Below, one piece after another: positions 44,341-56,400 of a stretch of DNA of 64,000 nucleotides. Both the position numbers and the translations under genes were made by a program. This DNA comes from Tachypleus tridentatus (lineage: Eukaryota > Arthropoda > Merostomata > Xiphosura > Limulidae). Each line of letters begins with the position of its first letter. The first letter of the stretch is position 1. The notes under the pieces are model-generated. The model ran no database searches, had not been told where the DNA came from, and saw only the letters and a program-made list of their open reading frames with translations. Location: contig NC_134832.1 of the NCBI RefSeq assembly GCF_004210375.1, positions 151,711,592 to 151,775,591 on the forward strand, given 5' to 3'.

Positions 44341-47300
44341 ACATGTTTTGATTATGATTCCAAGGATTTATGATTTATCAACAATTACGGTAAAACGTGC
44401 TCCACACCTGGGGATTTGGGCATACTGTGAAAATGACGATTATATCCAAGTATTCAATCAGATAAAAGTAATCAAACACTTGGCAGTGGTTGCTGTTGAC
44501 TATCTGCCTTACTTCTAGTTCAATCTTAGGAGCATCTGTGTGTAGATTGTCCTTACACAACTTTGCGCCAAATTCTGAAGCAGACAAACAAATCAGAAAA
44601 CCAGGACAACTTAAATATTAGTGTATAAATTTAACTTTTGAAAGTTCAACGTATATCACATAAATGTGATTGTTTGGGAATTCAAGATTTTAAATTTCGC
44701 TTGATTTGAATAATTCTATCTATATCTATACATAACCATAACTTGTACAAGTGAACACCTTTGCCTTGTAGCAATGTATGACATCTTCTGTCCTCTTGCA
44801 GACTCATCAGGTTGACAGGTCCAGCGGAATAACTTCTGTGTGCTCTTTTCTTGATATTCACGACCTTGGAGGTTCTAAACTGTAATGCACATATCCCTGT
44901 TCTGTTAGATTGTTCAGTTGTGCATGAAAGGATTGCCCTTTGTCATTTGTCTTTTTGTTTCTTAATTTTGCAGAGGTCAGATGTTTTCCTTCCAAACATT
45001 ATAATCCCAAAGTAATCAGTTTAGTCTGATAAGCATTCGTTTTTATGTACAGAAAAACTATCCAAATCTTTTTTGAGAGTTGAGAATTGTAATATACATT
45101 TTGTTGTTAGCCAAAGTGTTTGTAAATTTCATTATATCTTACACCTAGACATCATGTTTCATTTTATTACATTTATCACTGGCATTTTAAGTTCTCCTAT
45201 TTTTTGTTGGTTATCATGAAAGACTTTATGCACCAAATTAAATTCTCAAAGCTCTAATAATCCACCAATATTGTATTATTGTTTCATAAGATGATCTATA
45301 CATAACTTGTTCTTCACATAACTTGCTCCATAGCAGGAACCATGGAGAATACTCAAGTATAGCAGGTTTTCTGTATCTTCTTGGTTTCTAAGCTAAAAAT
45401 ATAGCAGGTAAAGAGAATGAACGTTAAATTGGATTTCTAGAGATTCCAAATGGAGACTCTCATTGTTTGATATTTGAGCCAAAAAAAAAGAACGATGTAA
45501 ATTTATCTTTTCTTTTTAAATCTGGGGGATGAAAACATACCAGCTTGGTGCATGTTTAATATGGAACTTGCTGGACTTGTTTAGTAATAAACGAAAAAGG
45601 GCTGAGGGAACATACAGAGGTAATGAAGAAAAGACCAATCACTGTACGAAAAAGTTGATAATGAATTATAATGTCGAATAGCATAGTTTAACCAATCACT
45701 GTATGAAAAAGTTGAGAATAAATTATAATGTCGAAAAGCATAGTTTAACCAATCACTGTATGAAAAAGTTGAGAATAAATTATAATGTCGAAAAGCATAG
45801 TTTAACCAATCACTGTATGAAAAAGTTGAGATGAATTATAATGTCGAATAGCATAGTTTAACGCTAATGTGATAGGAGTTAAATTCATCTGTAAGTCAAG
45901 TACGTATTGCGAAACATAGGTTATATTTTCTAATGATGTGTTCGATTCAATGTGGTAGCAGCCTCCATGAATAGCAGAGATGAAGATTGACGAATTCTTG
46001 GTGGAGTCTGACTACTGAGCACTTTTTCATCTTGAAGATTTGAAGGATAACTATTTAGCGTCTTCCTACATGGAAGCCATCAACTATCAATGAATAAATT
46101 TTACTCCATGTAAGAATACTTAACGTTTGAGCTACGGATGGCTAAGGAAGTGGATAAGGAAGGAAACGGTACCTAAGAATCGATGTGTTTTGATAAATCA
46201 TTAACTGTATGTGTTAACACTTCGTTCTGTTTATTATCTAACAAGTGTAAAAAGTGCTTTTGAAAGTATATCATTTGGTGTGAGAAATTAGAATGACAAT
46301 AAAGGTTAATTATGAGCGACATAAAGCCTGTAAAGTGAAACAGAACAGAAACTATTTTAATGATAACTCATAAAATGATAAGTCAAACATAAAATGTAAA
46401 AGAACTACATTCCAAATAGGAATTCTGAAACTGCAGCAGAAACACGAATAAGAAAGAATATAAACTGAAGGTAAAAGAGCTTGAAAGAAAAATTAAAATG
46501 TGTGATCAGAAGCACAGTCAATAGTTTACATAGTAATTTTAGTAAAATATTAAATAAATATTAAGAACATAGTGCACCGCATTGTGGATAAATACTTCGC
46601 TTGTGCAACGTGCTTTCATAAAGTTGTAAAGAGAATTCAGGAAAATGTTATAAAGTTCAAACTAAATCAATTGATTTTGAGGCTTAGAGAATGAAGAGCA
46701 TGGCGTTACGAAGAAATATACTTGAGCAGGTTCCAGCAACGTGAGAAATTAGAAAGCCAAGTAAGTACTATGATAAAAGGCAGTACAGAATGCTCCAATG
46801 TACTGGGATGACTAACAAAAAGTCTCCCTGTGTCATCATATTTATTCAGTACCTACCACTGCAGGGTAATTACAGGTTGAGCAAGCGTATCACTTGGAAC
46901 TAGAAAGTGTATATGGAGTAGTTAAGTTACAATAGTTGTTTGAACACTAATTTTATTCGATAACATCCTGTATTACTGCAACCTATGCAAGCATTTCTCC
47001 ATCCTATAAAAAATATTTTGTAATAATAAAAACGTTCAAAGTATATAAATGCCTGTTTAAGTTTATTTTTCAAATGAAAGGATAAAACAACGAAATGCAT
47101 GATGTGCATAATGTATTTTGCTATTGACTAATAAGCAACATCTGAGCGATTACCAGTTATTGAATTTTACTTTTTAAAAGTAATTTTGAGATTGCTCATG
47201 AAGTGGTAAGAGATTTACAGAAGATGAATTTCAAAAACCATTAATTAATTTCAATGATGATATGCAATATCCACTCAGTTATTCTATTTAAAGGTGCCTG

Positions 47301-47967
47301 AAAGGTCATAGTTTAAAGAATATCAAGTAAGTTGATAATTTTCCAATAAACTAGGATCGTTAAGGATTGTTTATACAATTTCAAGATGCTCAGGCATTGG
47401 AATATTAGCCTTGCACTTGTTGTGATGTGTATTTTACTATAATTCTATATATGTGAGTCAGTGATACGTCTGTAGACTTACAATCCCAAAATTCTGAATT
47501 CAATTCTGAGACTGAGTAGCTTCAATCTAGAGATAAGCTATGAGATACAGCAACCGAAAGTTTATTTGATTAAATAACAAAAATTATTATTTTTTAAATC
47601 TTAGAAGGAAAAGTTTCAATATAACTATTTAAATATGCTATACTTCCAATCGTTTCTACTCAAACTTTTGCCAGTAAAAGACAACAGAAGGTTGAAGTGC
47701 AAAGTTTGCATTCCAATTTCGAACTTAGTTTTTAATCTGCTGGAAATATCAGTTTCAATTATAATAATTTCTGGTTAAAAAACTGAATATTCATTCACTT
47801 TGCCAGTAACTTATTTGTTTGTGTTTTCTATTCTTTATTCCCACATCATTCTCTCATCACGACTATTTTATTCCTTTAAGTCAAACTTTCGTATAGCGTA
47901 AGATTACATTTCACTCTCTAATATAAAATTTGAAATACATAAATATTTATTCACATCATCATCATTT
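44341..47967. other. Intergenic, nothing recognised except a four-copy tandem repeat
   Basis: AT-rich sequence; the only structure is the 57-bp tandem repeat at 45,630-45,862. Phrases like gtgatacgtctgtagactta near 47,462 may be a trace of the second SINE family. Confidence 0.5.
45630..45862. repeat. 57-bp tandem repeat, four copies
   Basis: Unit core: aaccaatcactgtatgaaaa, then agttgagaataaattataat, then gtcgaaaagcatagttt. Copies 2 and 3 are almost identical; copies 1 and 4 carry small changes (gatagtc/gaatagc types and a 3-bp deletion). Confidence 0.93.
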
Positions 47968-48057
47968 ACCATTAGATTCCATCAAGGATCATAGGGCCGC
48001 AATCGCTTGCGGATTCTTCAACAAGTATTTTAAGTGAGTAGGTTGTTAGCTACTGGG
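47968..48057. repeat. Short repeat module joined to SINE head fragment
   Basis: About 90 bp: accattagattccatcaagg, then atcatagggccgcaatcgct, then tgcggattcttcaacaagta and gtgagtaggttgttagc. A second copy is at 49,318-49,407. In both places it is joined to a piece of the tRNA-Thr SINE, but at different points. Confidence 0.85.
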
Positions 48058-48140
48058 AGGGCGAGCATGTTTGGCGCGACGCGGGCGCGAACCCGAGAAT
48101 TACGAGTCGCACGCCTTACACGCTAGGCCATGCCGGGCCA
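48058..48140 (-). repeat. tRNA-Thr-derived SINE, head fragment
   Basis: Only the head portion (gagggcgagcatgtttggcg to ctaggccatgccgggcc), joined on its left to a separate repeat module rather than to the SINE body. Confidence 0.88.
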
Positions 48141-48299
48141 AATATTTATTATAGACTTAATATGTTTGATAAGTTTTGTTTGTTTGTTGTAAAACGCAAA
48201 GCTACATGATTGACTACACGTTCTTTGCTCTTTCTGGTTATCAAAACTCAATTTTGGTTGTATAAGCCCTCATACAAAAAAACGGTGCCACAAGTAGCT

Positions 48300-48482
48300 T
48301 GTTTTTGTTTTTTTAGAATTTCGCGCAAAGCTACTTGACAGCTATCTGTGCTAGCCGTTCCTAATTTTGCAGTGTAAGACTAAAGGGAAGGCAGCTAGTC
48401 ATCACCACCCACCGCCAACTGTTGGGCTACTCTTTTACCAACGAATAGTGGGATTGACCGTTATAACGCCCCCACGGCTGAT
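48300..48482 (-). repeat. tRNA-Thr-derived SINE, head missing
   Basis: Reverse orientation, tail at the left (gtttttgtttttttagaatt), body complete to cgcccccacggctga, where the copy stops before the head. Confidence 0.93.
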
Positions 48483-49317
48483 GTATCTTTATTACAAATT
48501 TCAAAAAGTTGTATTCAGTTAATTTATTTTTAATGTAACTATGCTTTAAGGGAGCAATAATAACAGACAATATTAACAGTCGTACAATATGACTAGATTT
48601 TTAGCTCTAAAATCGCAACTTAGTAATAGAGAAAGTTTAATGTTGATTGTTAAATAAAATATAATGAAAAATAAATTGACGGTTCTAAATTTTGTTATGG
48701 TTTGGATGAAAAGTCTTCCCAAGGCAGGGCTACTTTTATTTCGAACTTTTCAATTTTGACCTTGATTTATCATATTCATAATACCTCAGACACTGTCTGC
48801 AATTAATAAAAACACCAATAAATATTCTTCGGTTATTTTTTAGGACTTTGATTAATTGAGACTTGATTAATCATATTGAACTCTGTCAAACACTGAATGA
48901 TTTCATTGTTAAGACAGCGAGAAGATAAGTAATTTCTGCTTCGCGGTTTTGTTGTGTTTTTTATTGTTGTTGTTGTTGTTTTTTGTCTTCATTTCATTAT
49001 ACTGTAACGTATTTAGATTAAAATCTTGACCCAAATGAGAAAAACTCATTTTCAAATGAAAAATTTTCTGCAACAGGAAAACCGATTACCGCAAAGCTTT
49101 AATGTTAAATTTATCGCTGAAATCAATCTTAATATTTTTTGTCATCTATGGGATAAAGTAGTGACCAAAACAGCCACTGATTTTTGTGATTCCGGATTTT
49201 GGATTAAAAATCTATGCTAGCAGTATTGATTATTATAATATAGCGCCTTAAAAAAATAATAATAAAAGGTGCACTATAGTCTCATACTCAGTCCCATTAG
49301 TTAGTCAGTTAGTTATC
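48483..49317. other. No feature recognised
   Basis: AT-rich sequence with a (TTG)n stretch near 48,960-48,985. The short open frame at 49,026-49,220 has no recognisable motif. Confidence 0.5.
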
Positions 49318-49407
49318 ACCATTAGATTCCATCTAGGAACATAGGGCCGCAATCGCTTGCGAATTCTTTAACAAGTATTTAAGTGGGTAGGTTGTCAGCC
49401 CACTGCA
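49318..49407. repeat. Short repeat module joined to SINE body fragment
   Basis: Second copy of the module at 47,968-48,057, with a few substitutions (ctaggaac, gaattctttaac, gtcagcccactgcaccg). It is joined to the SINE body at agccgtccc. Confidence 0.85.
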
Positions 49408-49502
49408 CCGAGCCGTCCCTAATTTAGCAGTGTAAGACTAGAGGGAAGGCAGCTAGTCATCACCACCCACCGCCAACTCTTGGGCTACTCTTTTACCAAT
49501 AG
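49408..49502 (-). repeat. tRNA-Thr-derived SINE, body fragment
   Basis: agccgtccctaatttagcag through tactcttttaccaatagtg. Head and tail are both missing, and the left side is fused to the 95-bp module that also occurs at 47,968. Confidence 0.9.
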
Positions 49503-52206
49503 TGTCTCAGTACCATAAACTTCAAATATTCATTCTCCTATTGTCTATATACCGATTCGAAGTTCTCACACAAGCTTTATATTGCTTTTATATTCGTTTC
49601 TTAAGCACAATGATAATGCAAATTTTACCTATTACCCATTTATTAAATTTCCCAAAATTATGAAGTACGTTTCGATTAAGATATATGAATCTTCAATTTT
49701 ATATTAAGCAAAAAAGTAAAATGTGGAAAACGTTAGCGGTTCAACAACAAAAAAGTAGCAATCATCGAAATTGCTGTTCCATAGGGCAAAAGGCACCTTA
49801 AACAACAGCAATGAAATGAAATAAAAAGATGAATTATATATTTCGTATTTTTATTTTAACTAATACTCTTATATGCTACCATAATGTTTCTTTATTTATA
49901 TAACATATTTGACGTATGATCCGTAAAACGTTTGGTATCTCATTTTGAATCTTCCGACCACCTTAGTAACTAATTGCGTTGCTATGTACACAAGTCCTTT
50001 TCTCTAATTGAATAAGCAAAAAAATTAGTTTTCTGTTTTTTTGTCATTCATGTTGATGTTTCAGTATTAAATAAACAGAGTACCTATGGGAGGGGTGAGG
50101 ATACTTGATTTTTATATTATTTGTGTAATTCGAGAGGAAAAATATTATGAATAGAACCAAGTAACGCTTGTGTTTTTTCATGCTTACACTGGCGTTAACT
50201 GTTAAACTTAAAGGTGTTTTAATTCAAGTGTTTGTTTTATAGAATAAGACTAATAAAAAAGCAAGGTTAAAACATTCAAATAATTTAAAAAGACAATTAA
50301 CCTAATCATTCAAAGTCTACATCAAACGTTTTAGTAGACAAACCACCTTTTGTTACAATTAGAAGCTTATGAAATGTTTTCCTAAAGATTTGGTGTTATT
50401 TTAAAATATTGAATACGTTTATGAATATTAAAAGCTACTTAGAGCTGTTTTTTTTATTAAAGAAGTGAACTCCATTTATAGAATGTTCTCTCCCAAACTG
50501 TTCAAGTGTCACTTGTTCTCTGATTTATGATATAATAATCGAATCTAATGTAACAATACTCATTTAATTACATTGATATAGTTTAGCCAAAGTAACACAA
50601 TAATAATTTTCTATTAAAGTTTCAAATGGATAAATTATAATAATGAATGTTTGAATATTTATTAGGATACAAAAAATTCCAAAATAAACTGTAAATTATA
50701 CATTTCTTAAATTATGAATTTGTCGTTTTGTGATTCATATGTTAGTATTAGCCAACTTTTGTCATATTTTCATCATTATAAGTAAGGTGTAAATAACTGT
50801 AGTTATTTTTGGTGTCTTTACTTTTAATTCTGTTAATTTATTATAACATTTTGGGAAGCCTTTATTTTTTTTACTTAGTTAGAAATTAACACCTTTTGTT
50901 TATGTTTAAATGAACAAAACAAATTAACCCAAATAATTGAATTGTAAGAACTAAGTAGAAAGTTCCACAATTCAATGCAAACACTTACAAATTATGTAGC
51001 CTTTATATATTAAAATAGAAAAGTCTCTTAAAATATCTATAGCAAATATCCTTATTTTTTATCTGTCTCATTTTCATGTGTACAGTACAATAATATTACA
51101 AGTTACACGGGTAACTTAACAGACACTACTTTGTCTATTCCTATTTTTCACTAATTTATATGTATATATATATAGTCTAACTTTTTATTTCTTGAACTTA
51201 GTGTCACAGTCTAGCCTATTGCTTTTGTCAACACTATGTTACGGGCCTGTAGAAACAGGCATGGGTCACCATCATCATACTTTTACCAAGATTACTGTTT
51301 TACACTTAAAGCTATTGGTTTTAGCATTTTCACTCAAAGCATTTGAGGTTACTTCCCTAACTTCCAAAAATATACCTCTGTCAGGAAAACACTGTAATGG
51401 TAATACTGGTTAGTCAAACCTGTAACATGTAATTATAAAGAATAATCAATGAATATTTGTAACATGGAACACAACAATAACTCTTTTTATATATTATAGC
51501 AGTAGAGCTGAGCAGTTAATGGCCCCTTTATATCAATCAATTAATACAATGTTCCTGAAATCACAGTACATATAGGAAAAAGAAAAAGTAAATCTTTGCA
51601 ACAGTTGGTAAGTTTAATGGCAGTGGGGATTAAACCTCAAATCATGAGCCCTCATGTAAATCACCAAAATTAAATAAAATGCTGTAAGATTTGACAAAAA
51701 AACTTTCAACTTTGCTCTATTATTTCCTGTCAACTTGCCTAAAATCTTCATCTCGTGGATACATAAATCCTAAATGATATGATTTTAATGCTATGATGTA
51801 AGTCACAATTGTTCAGGGGTCAGTGTCAGAGCATTAGTAGTCCATGGTTCAAGACATAATTAAAGCAGATTTCTTAGAATCATAATACATTGTAAGTTAA
51901 ATGAGTAATACTTATGTTTTGTTTTTGTATGTCCACATCAGTAAGATCTGTTGGTGTAGTCATCTCTACACCAACATTTTATCAACATTTGGAAGGAATG
52001 TTTAAACATTAAAATTTTTGTAAGAATATCAATAACATTAAAAGGTTACAAGTTTTAAAAAATTGTTGTACTATATCATAAATAAGACAATTTTTTTTCA
52101 GAATCATAATTTATATATTAATTATATTAGACTTGTGAATATTAGTTATTTATGTAGATGTATTTTTGAATTTAAAATAATCAAATATAATAAATTGTTT
52201 CATCAG
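49503..52206. other. Region upstream of the first recognised CFAP58 exon
   Basis: Very AT-rich. The CFAP58 start exon should lie here or further left, but I cannot identify a start codon with a following donor that joins in phase 0. The open stretch at 51,192-51,413 has no CFAP58 similarity. Confidence 0.5.
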
Positions 52207-52293
52207 GGAAGTGAATTGGTTTCAACTGCTGACAAAGTTGGTGAGCCGATAGATGATGATAAATTCCAGGTTCTGGAAGAAGAATTCCAAAAG
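52207..52293 (+). CDS. CFAP58: CFAP58 (CCDC147) orthologue, N-terminal exon
   Basis: Exon of 87 nt, phase 0 at both ends. The acceptor follows tttcatcag and the donor is gtttga. It encodes 29 residues: an acidic leader (VGEPIDDD) and then FQVLEEEFQK, which continues into the next exon as VLKNIAGDKK. In vertebrate CFAP58 the equivalent N-terminal region has an EE..FQ..L..L.GDK pattern. The start methionine must be in an upstream exon that I could not locate. The in-frame extension upstream of the acceptor is AT-rich intron. Confidence 0.8.
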
Positions 52294-53572
52294 GTTTGAT
52301 TCTAATTTACTAAATAATATTATAAAATAATTCCACAAAATAATTTTGAGTGAATAATTAAAGGACCTACAGAATTATTTAAAAAAGGTTTTTCCTCCTT
52401 ATTGAAGTACCAATATGTAAAAGTTTCTGTGTTGACTTTGTAACACGTTTCTTGGAGTGAAACATGAAGCATTAAAAACATAGTTCATTACAAAATAACT
52501 AAGTTAATCAGGCCATAGCAGACTACAAATGTGTTTAAATTACATGGCTACTCATACCTTATTACCAAACCTAATTAATATGTTTTATCTAAGGATAGCT
52601 CACATAATTCTAAACTATGAACTTTCATGTTCTCTAAGCTAGTTTTGTAACAATTCTAACCGTCATATTACAATCTTATCTATAAACCTCACTCAGTATT
52701 ATTAATTTATGGACCCAAAACACACTTACTTAAACTGTATGTTACACAAAAATTTACTATTTCTATTGGTGAAAATATTAACATCTAATCATAAAAATTA
52801 TTCATAAATAATTATTTAGAGAAATTAAATAGCAACCTTTAAAAATCAAGTTTACAAACAAAAAATAATAAACATGTGAAACTTCCTTATCCATAATAAT
52901 TCCATAGGTTCAATTGGAGGTCAGCTGTAATATCCTTACTTCTGATAAGAGAGTTTACCAGAATGCTTCAAAACTTATACCAGTTGTTAATGCTTAGAAT
53001 AGACTTATTTCATAAATCATCCAGCAGTATGTTTCATATTCAAATAATAAGTTCTTATATCAAAATGAATGCATGCACCTTCATCACACTATTTTATTTT
53101 TGGTGTATTTTTTGTAATTTGGAAGAAAATTTCCATAAAATTTTGGCATATATCAACTCATTTTCTTTTTTTTCCTTTTTTTTTTGCTTTTATATAATCA
53201 TAAAATGGGACTGTATTTTGATATTTTGTAGTTTAAAGTGTTTAGAAACATTAGTTGATTGATTGTATTGGAATTAAGCACAAGAGTTACACAATGTGCA
53301 ATTTGTGCTCTGCCCACCATGAGTATCAAAACCCAGTTTCTAGCAGTGTGAGTCTAAAGATATACTGCTATACCACTGGGGAACAGAAATATTAGTAATG
53401 CATGACTGCATCATGTATAATAGTCAATAATTTGTGTATTGCTATGCAGATTCTATAAGGTAATGAAGTTCTTGTACTTTACATTATTAAACTGATTTAT
53501 CTTTCATTTGCTTTGACATGCAGGTATAAACATTTTCTAGTAAAGTTTTAAAATGAGAATTTCCATTGGCAG
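52294..53572 (+). other. CFAP58 intron between the two recognised exons
   Basis: A 1,279-bp AT-rich intron with donor gtttga and acceptor ttggcag, holding one second-family SINE at 53,270-53,385. Confidence 0.8.
53270..53385 (-). repeat. Second SINE-like family, copy in CFAP58 intron
   Basis: attaagcacaagagttacac, then gctctgcccaccatgagtat, then caaaacccagtttctagcag and a gtctaaagatatactgctat end. Same layout as the copies at 44.2 and 22.1 kb, somewhat diverged, 190 bp before the second CFAP58 exon. Confidence 0.75.
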
Positions 53573-53788
53573 GTTCTCAAAAACATAGCAGGAGATAAAA
53601 AACTTGATAAGTTTCGAAGTGAATATGAAAAACTTCATGAAGCTTTATATAAATCTCATGAAAATGAAAAACGCTTGATGCAGAAGTGTCGGGAATTCAA
53701 TGCAGAAATTGCTGCCAATGGTTCCAAAGTTGCTGCAGCTTTAAAGCTGTCAGAAGACGATAAAATGACCATAGAATCCTTGAAGAAG
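53573..53788 (+). CDS. CFAP58: CFAP58 (CCDC147) orthologue, second recognised exon
   Basis: Exon of 216 nt (72 codons), phase 0 in and out, acceptor ttggcag and donor gtaagt. It encodes a charged helical segment with KLDKFRSEYEKLHEAL, ENEKRLMQKCREFNAEI and KVAAALKLSEDD. These align residue by residue with the N-terminal coiled coil of vertebrate CFAP58 (KFR.EYE.LH, NEKRLM.KCRE.NAEI, KVA.ALKLS.DD). CFAP58 is a long coiled-coil protein of cilia and flagella needed for sperm flagellum assembly, so the orthologue is expected in ciliated or flagellated cells. The protein is about 870 residues in vertebrates. Only about 100 residues are encoded here, and later exons must lie beyond 64000. The next intron is at least 10.2 kb and is filled by a DIRS-like element and a large minisatellite. 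Confidence 0.93.
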
Positions 53789-54279
53789 GTAAGTTATGCA
53801 TATTTTTGGTATAAATTATGCTTAATTTTACATAGTTTAATGTACCCTTTATATATCTTGGGTATTTATACCTTGCACTTTTTCCAAGACATTACATCTT
53901 TGATACAGCCCCAAAAACTGTCAAACTTCAGATAATATTAGGCTGTCAATACTCAACTCTTATGGCTTTTATAGACAATTTGTTTTACTCAGAGCCTCAT
54001 ATGCCTCCTTCATTCTATTTCCCATTCTTCATTCTCCCAACTCTTACCCATTCTTTCCAATCAGGGTATTTCTAATTGTCTTATTCCTTGGCAATGTAAA
54101 ATCTATCGCCACCACTACCAATGGCTACCGTATGGGTTCAGGTCTGGTGAGAGCTCAACTGTTTGATTTTCTTCCTCACTGGTGTCCCTTCATTAAAGTT
54201 CAGTCTATGATAAAGATTCTGTCAGAAGGATTTGTTATCCACTTTCTTACTCTATTTCTTGTTTTGTTTTGACCCATTT

Positions 54280-56400
54280 CCTTTCCTCCTCTTTGAGAAC
54301 CTGTAATCTTCCAACATCTGTCACAGATGATTAGAGACTTACTATCACAGCAAACTATCAAACCAGTCCACCATGCTTTTTTATTCCTGTTCTTTTATTG
54401 TCCCCAAGAAAACCATGGATCGGTAACCAATAATCATTTTATCTCATCTCAACCCCTTCATTGAAGTCCCCAAGTTCACCATGCAGTCTTTTCTCACCCT
54501 AAGATGGGTGTTTTCCTCAAGGTTGTGGATGATGAAAATAGATGCTGCAATACTTACCTCCACATTCTGATAGCACATCAGTCTGTACCTTATCTTCAAT
54601 TTGCCCATCTTGGAGTGGTTTACCAACTTTGTGCCTTCCTCTTCAGACTCAGCTCATTATGTATTTTATCACATCATATTAGTACTCTGGGGATGTGATT
54701 TCACTATTACATGGGCAGTTGGTTCCTTCAGACTCATTCAAGGAGGAATTAGCTTCTCATACTCACTGACTCCTTTTTAGAGTGGCTCAGGTGGACTGAT
54801 TGATCAAATTGGAAAAGTCATTTCTTCCACCCACTCAAACTTTTGTCAATTTGTGGGTATTTTTGACACCAACATGGGTTGTGCTCTGCATTTTCCTTCA
54901 CATCTTCATTCCATGGAATTTTAGTTCACCATGCTCTCTCAGTCCAGTCAGGAAGTGCTCATGATTTTCTGTTACTTTGGGGATATGAACGTCTATGATC
55001 TCACTGGTGTCTCTCAGCTATGCCCATATGAGATCCCTGCAATGGGCACTACATGAATGATTAAACCTTATTTGGAATTCTCTGTCATCCACCTTTTCCC
55101 TTGTGAGACAATCTGCTATGGGTGAATGGACAAGACCCATACATTGGCAGACATGTCATCTCCTCCACCACATCCAGATCTCCATCTTTTCATGGATATT
55201 TTCCTTCAAGACTGGGGAGCATGGGCCAATGACAAGGAAGCTTTGGGCCATTGGTCTATGAATAAAACAGTCTTGTATATCAAAATTCTTGAACTTCTTG
55301 TGTTGCATTGAGTGTTACATCACTTCCTTCTTCTCACCTGTCATTGTCTTGTGATGATTCATTCAGTGTTAGCACATATCAACCACCAAAGGGCCACCCA
55401 ATGATATCTGTGATTTTGAATGCTGGATCCAATTGTTTCAAGTGATTTCTCTTCTCCACTCTACTCCTTGTCAAATAGTCATATAGTTCGCATGTGGAGT
55501 CACCTTCTTGTTAGCTAGTTCCTCTCTATCCCATACCTTCTGCTTTTCCCTGATATTATAGGATTTTTACTTCCCTTGTTCTTATAATGCTCATTCAGTC
55601 CTTCCACATTTGGAAGTCTCTAAGGCATCCTCACCTTCTGGATTGGGACATTACTGTAGTCCTCCATACAATCACTTTACTTCCGTTCATACCACTTTTC
55701 TTGTGCTCCTTGTTTTATGTGTCTCTTAAGACATATTTCATTCTTCTCCTGGCTTGTGAATGTTGATAATTAGACCTGTTTGCTTGATATTTCATGTACC
55801 CTTTATCACACTGTCTATATTCTTCTTTATCTCATTTGTTCCTTTATCCCTAAGAACTTGGCTGCTTGGAAGGGATGTTTATCCTTTTACTTGTTTCCAT
55901 TCCTTCAGTTTCCTGTCTTTATCATAGACCAGATTTGGACAGGCTTCTGTGTAGTGTCAAAGTCCTTTGTTGTTATACAGCATGCACTTTTTGGTTTTGA
56001 GGTATGTGCAACAGATTTTTTATCCCCTGGCTATCCTCCTCATATCATAATCTTTCACTGTCTACCCATATGAACTATGTCCACCTGTTCGTTTGTTTAA
56101 CCTACTTTCTCCTGTCTTCTTTACCTTGTACCTTATTCCATGTTTCATTCAATTAGGTCCAACATCTCACGTTTTCCCTCACTTCTCATTTCCATTGTCC
56201 CATATGGACCACTCCCAGTACTTTCATCTCTCACTATCTTCATCTTATCATACTGTCCTTTATGTTAGGATTTCATCTACCACCTGTGACTGTTATCCAG
56301 ACTTCAGTCCAACTTTTAAGTTTTCTTCATTTCCTTTTTTCATAGGCTTTTTACCCCCATGTTATTACATGGATCCCACTCTGTCATGAGTGGTGCCTAA
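54280..56400 (+). pseudogene. DIRS-like retrotransposon, decayed (RT, RNase H, probable tyrosine recombinase)
   Basis: Plus-strand remains in shifting frames. LNPFIEVPKFTMQSFLTLR near 54,450-54,505 and YLHILIAHQSVPYLQFAHLG near 54,555-54,615 match the RT block D-AY-HIPI...YL.F...YQF of DIRS-type elements. SYAHMRSLQWALHE near 55,015-55,055 matches the HMRPLQWHL block. DLHLFMDIFLQDWGAWANDK near 55,175-55,235 then GHWSMNKTVLYIKILELL near 55,248-55,300 is the RNase H start. YVSLKTYFILLLAC near 55,715-55,757 may be the L-LKT-FLLAL start of the tyrosine recombinase. Stops and frameshifts throughout. It lies in the CFAP58 intron. The superfamily is fairly clear; the clade is not. Confidence 0.75.

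Noticed and set aside
51192-51413. Possible CFAP58 first exon
   Set aside because: It contains no CFAP58-like residues, and no donor that would join in phase 0 to the exon at 52207 was found.
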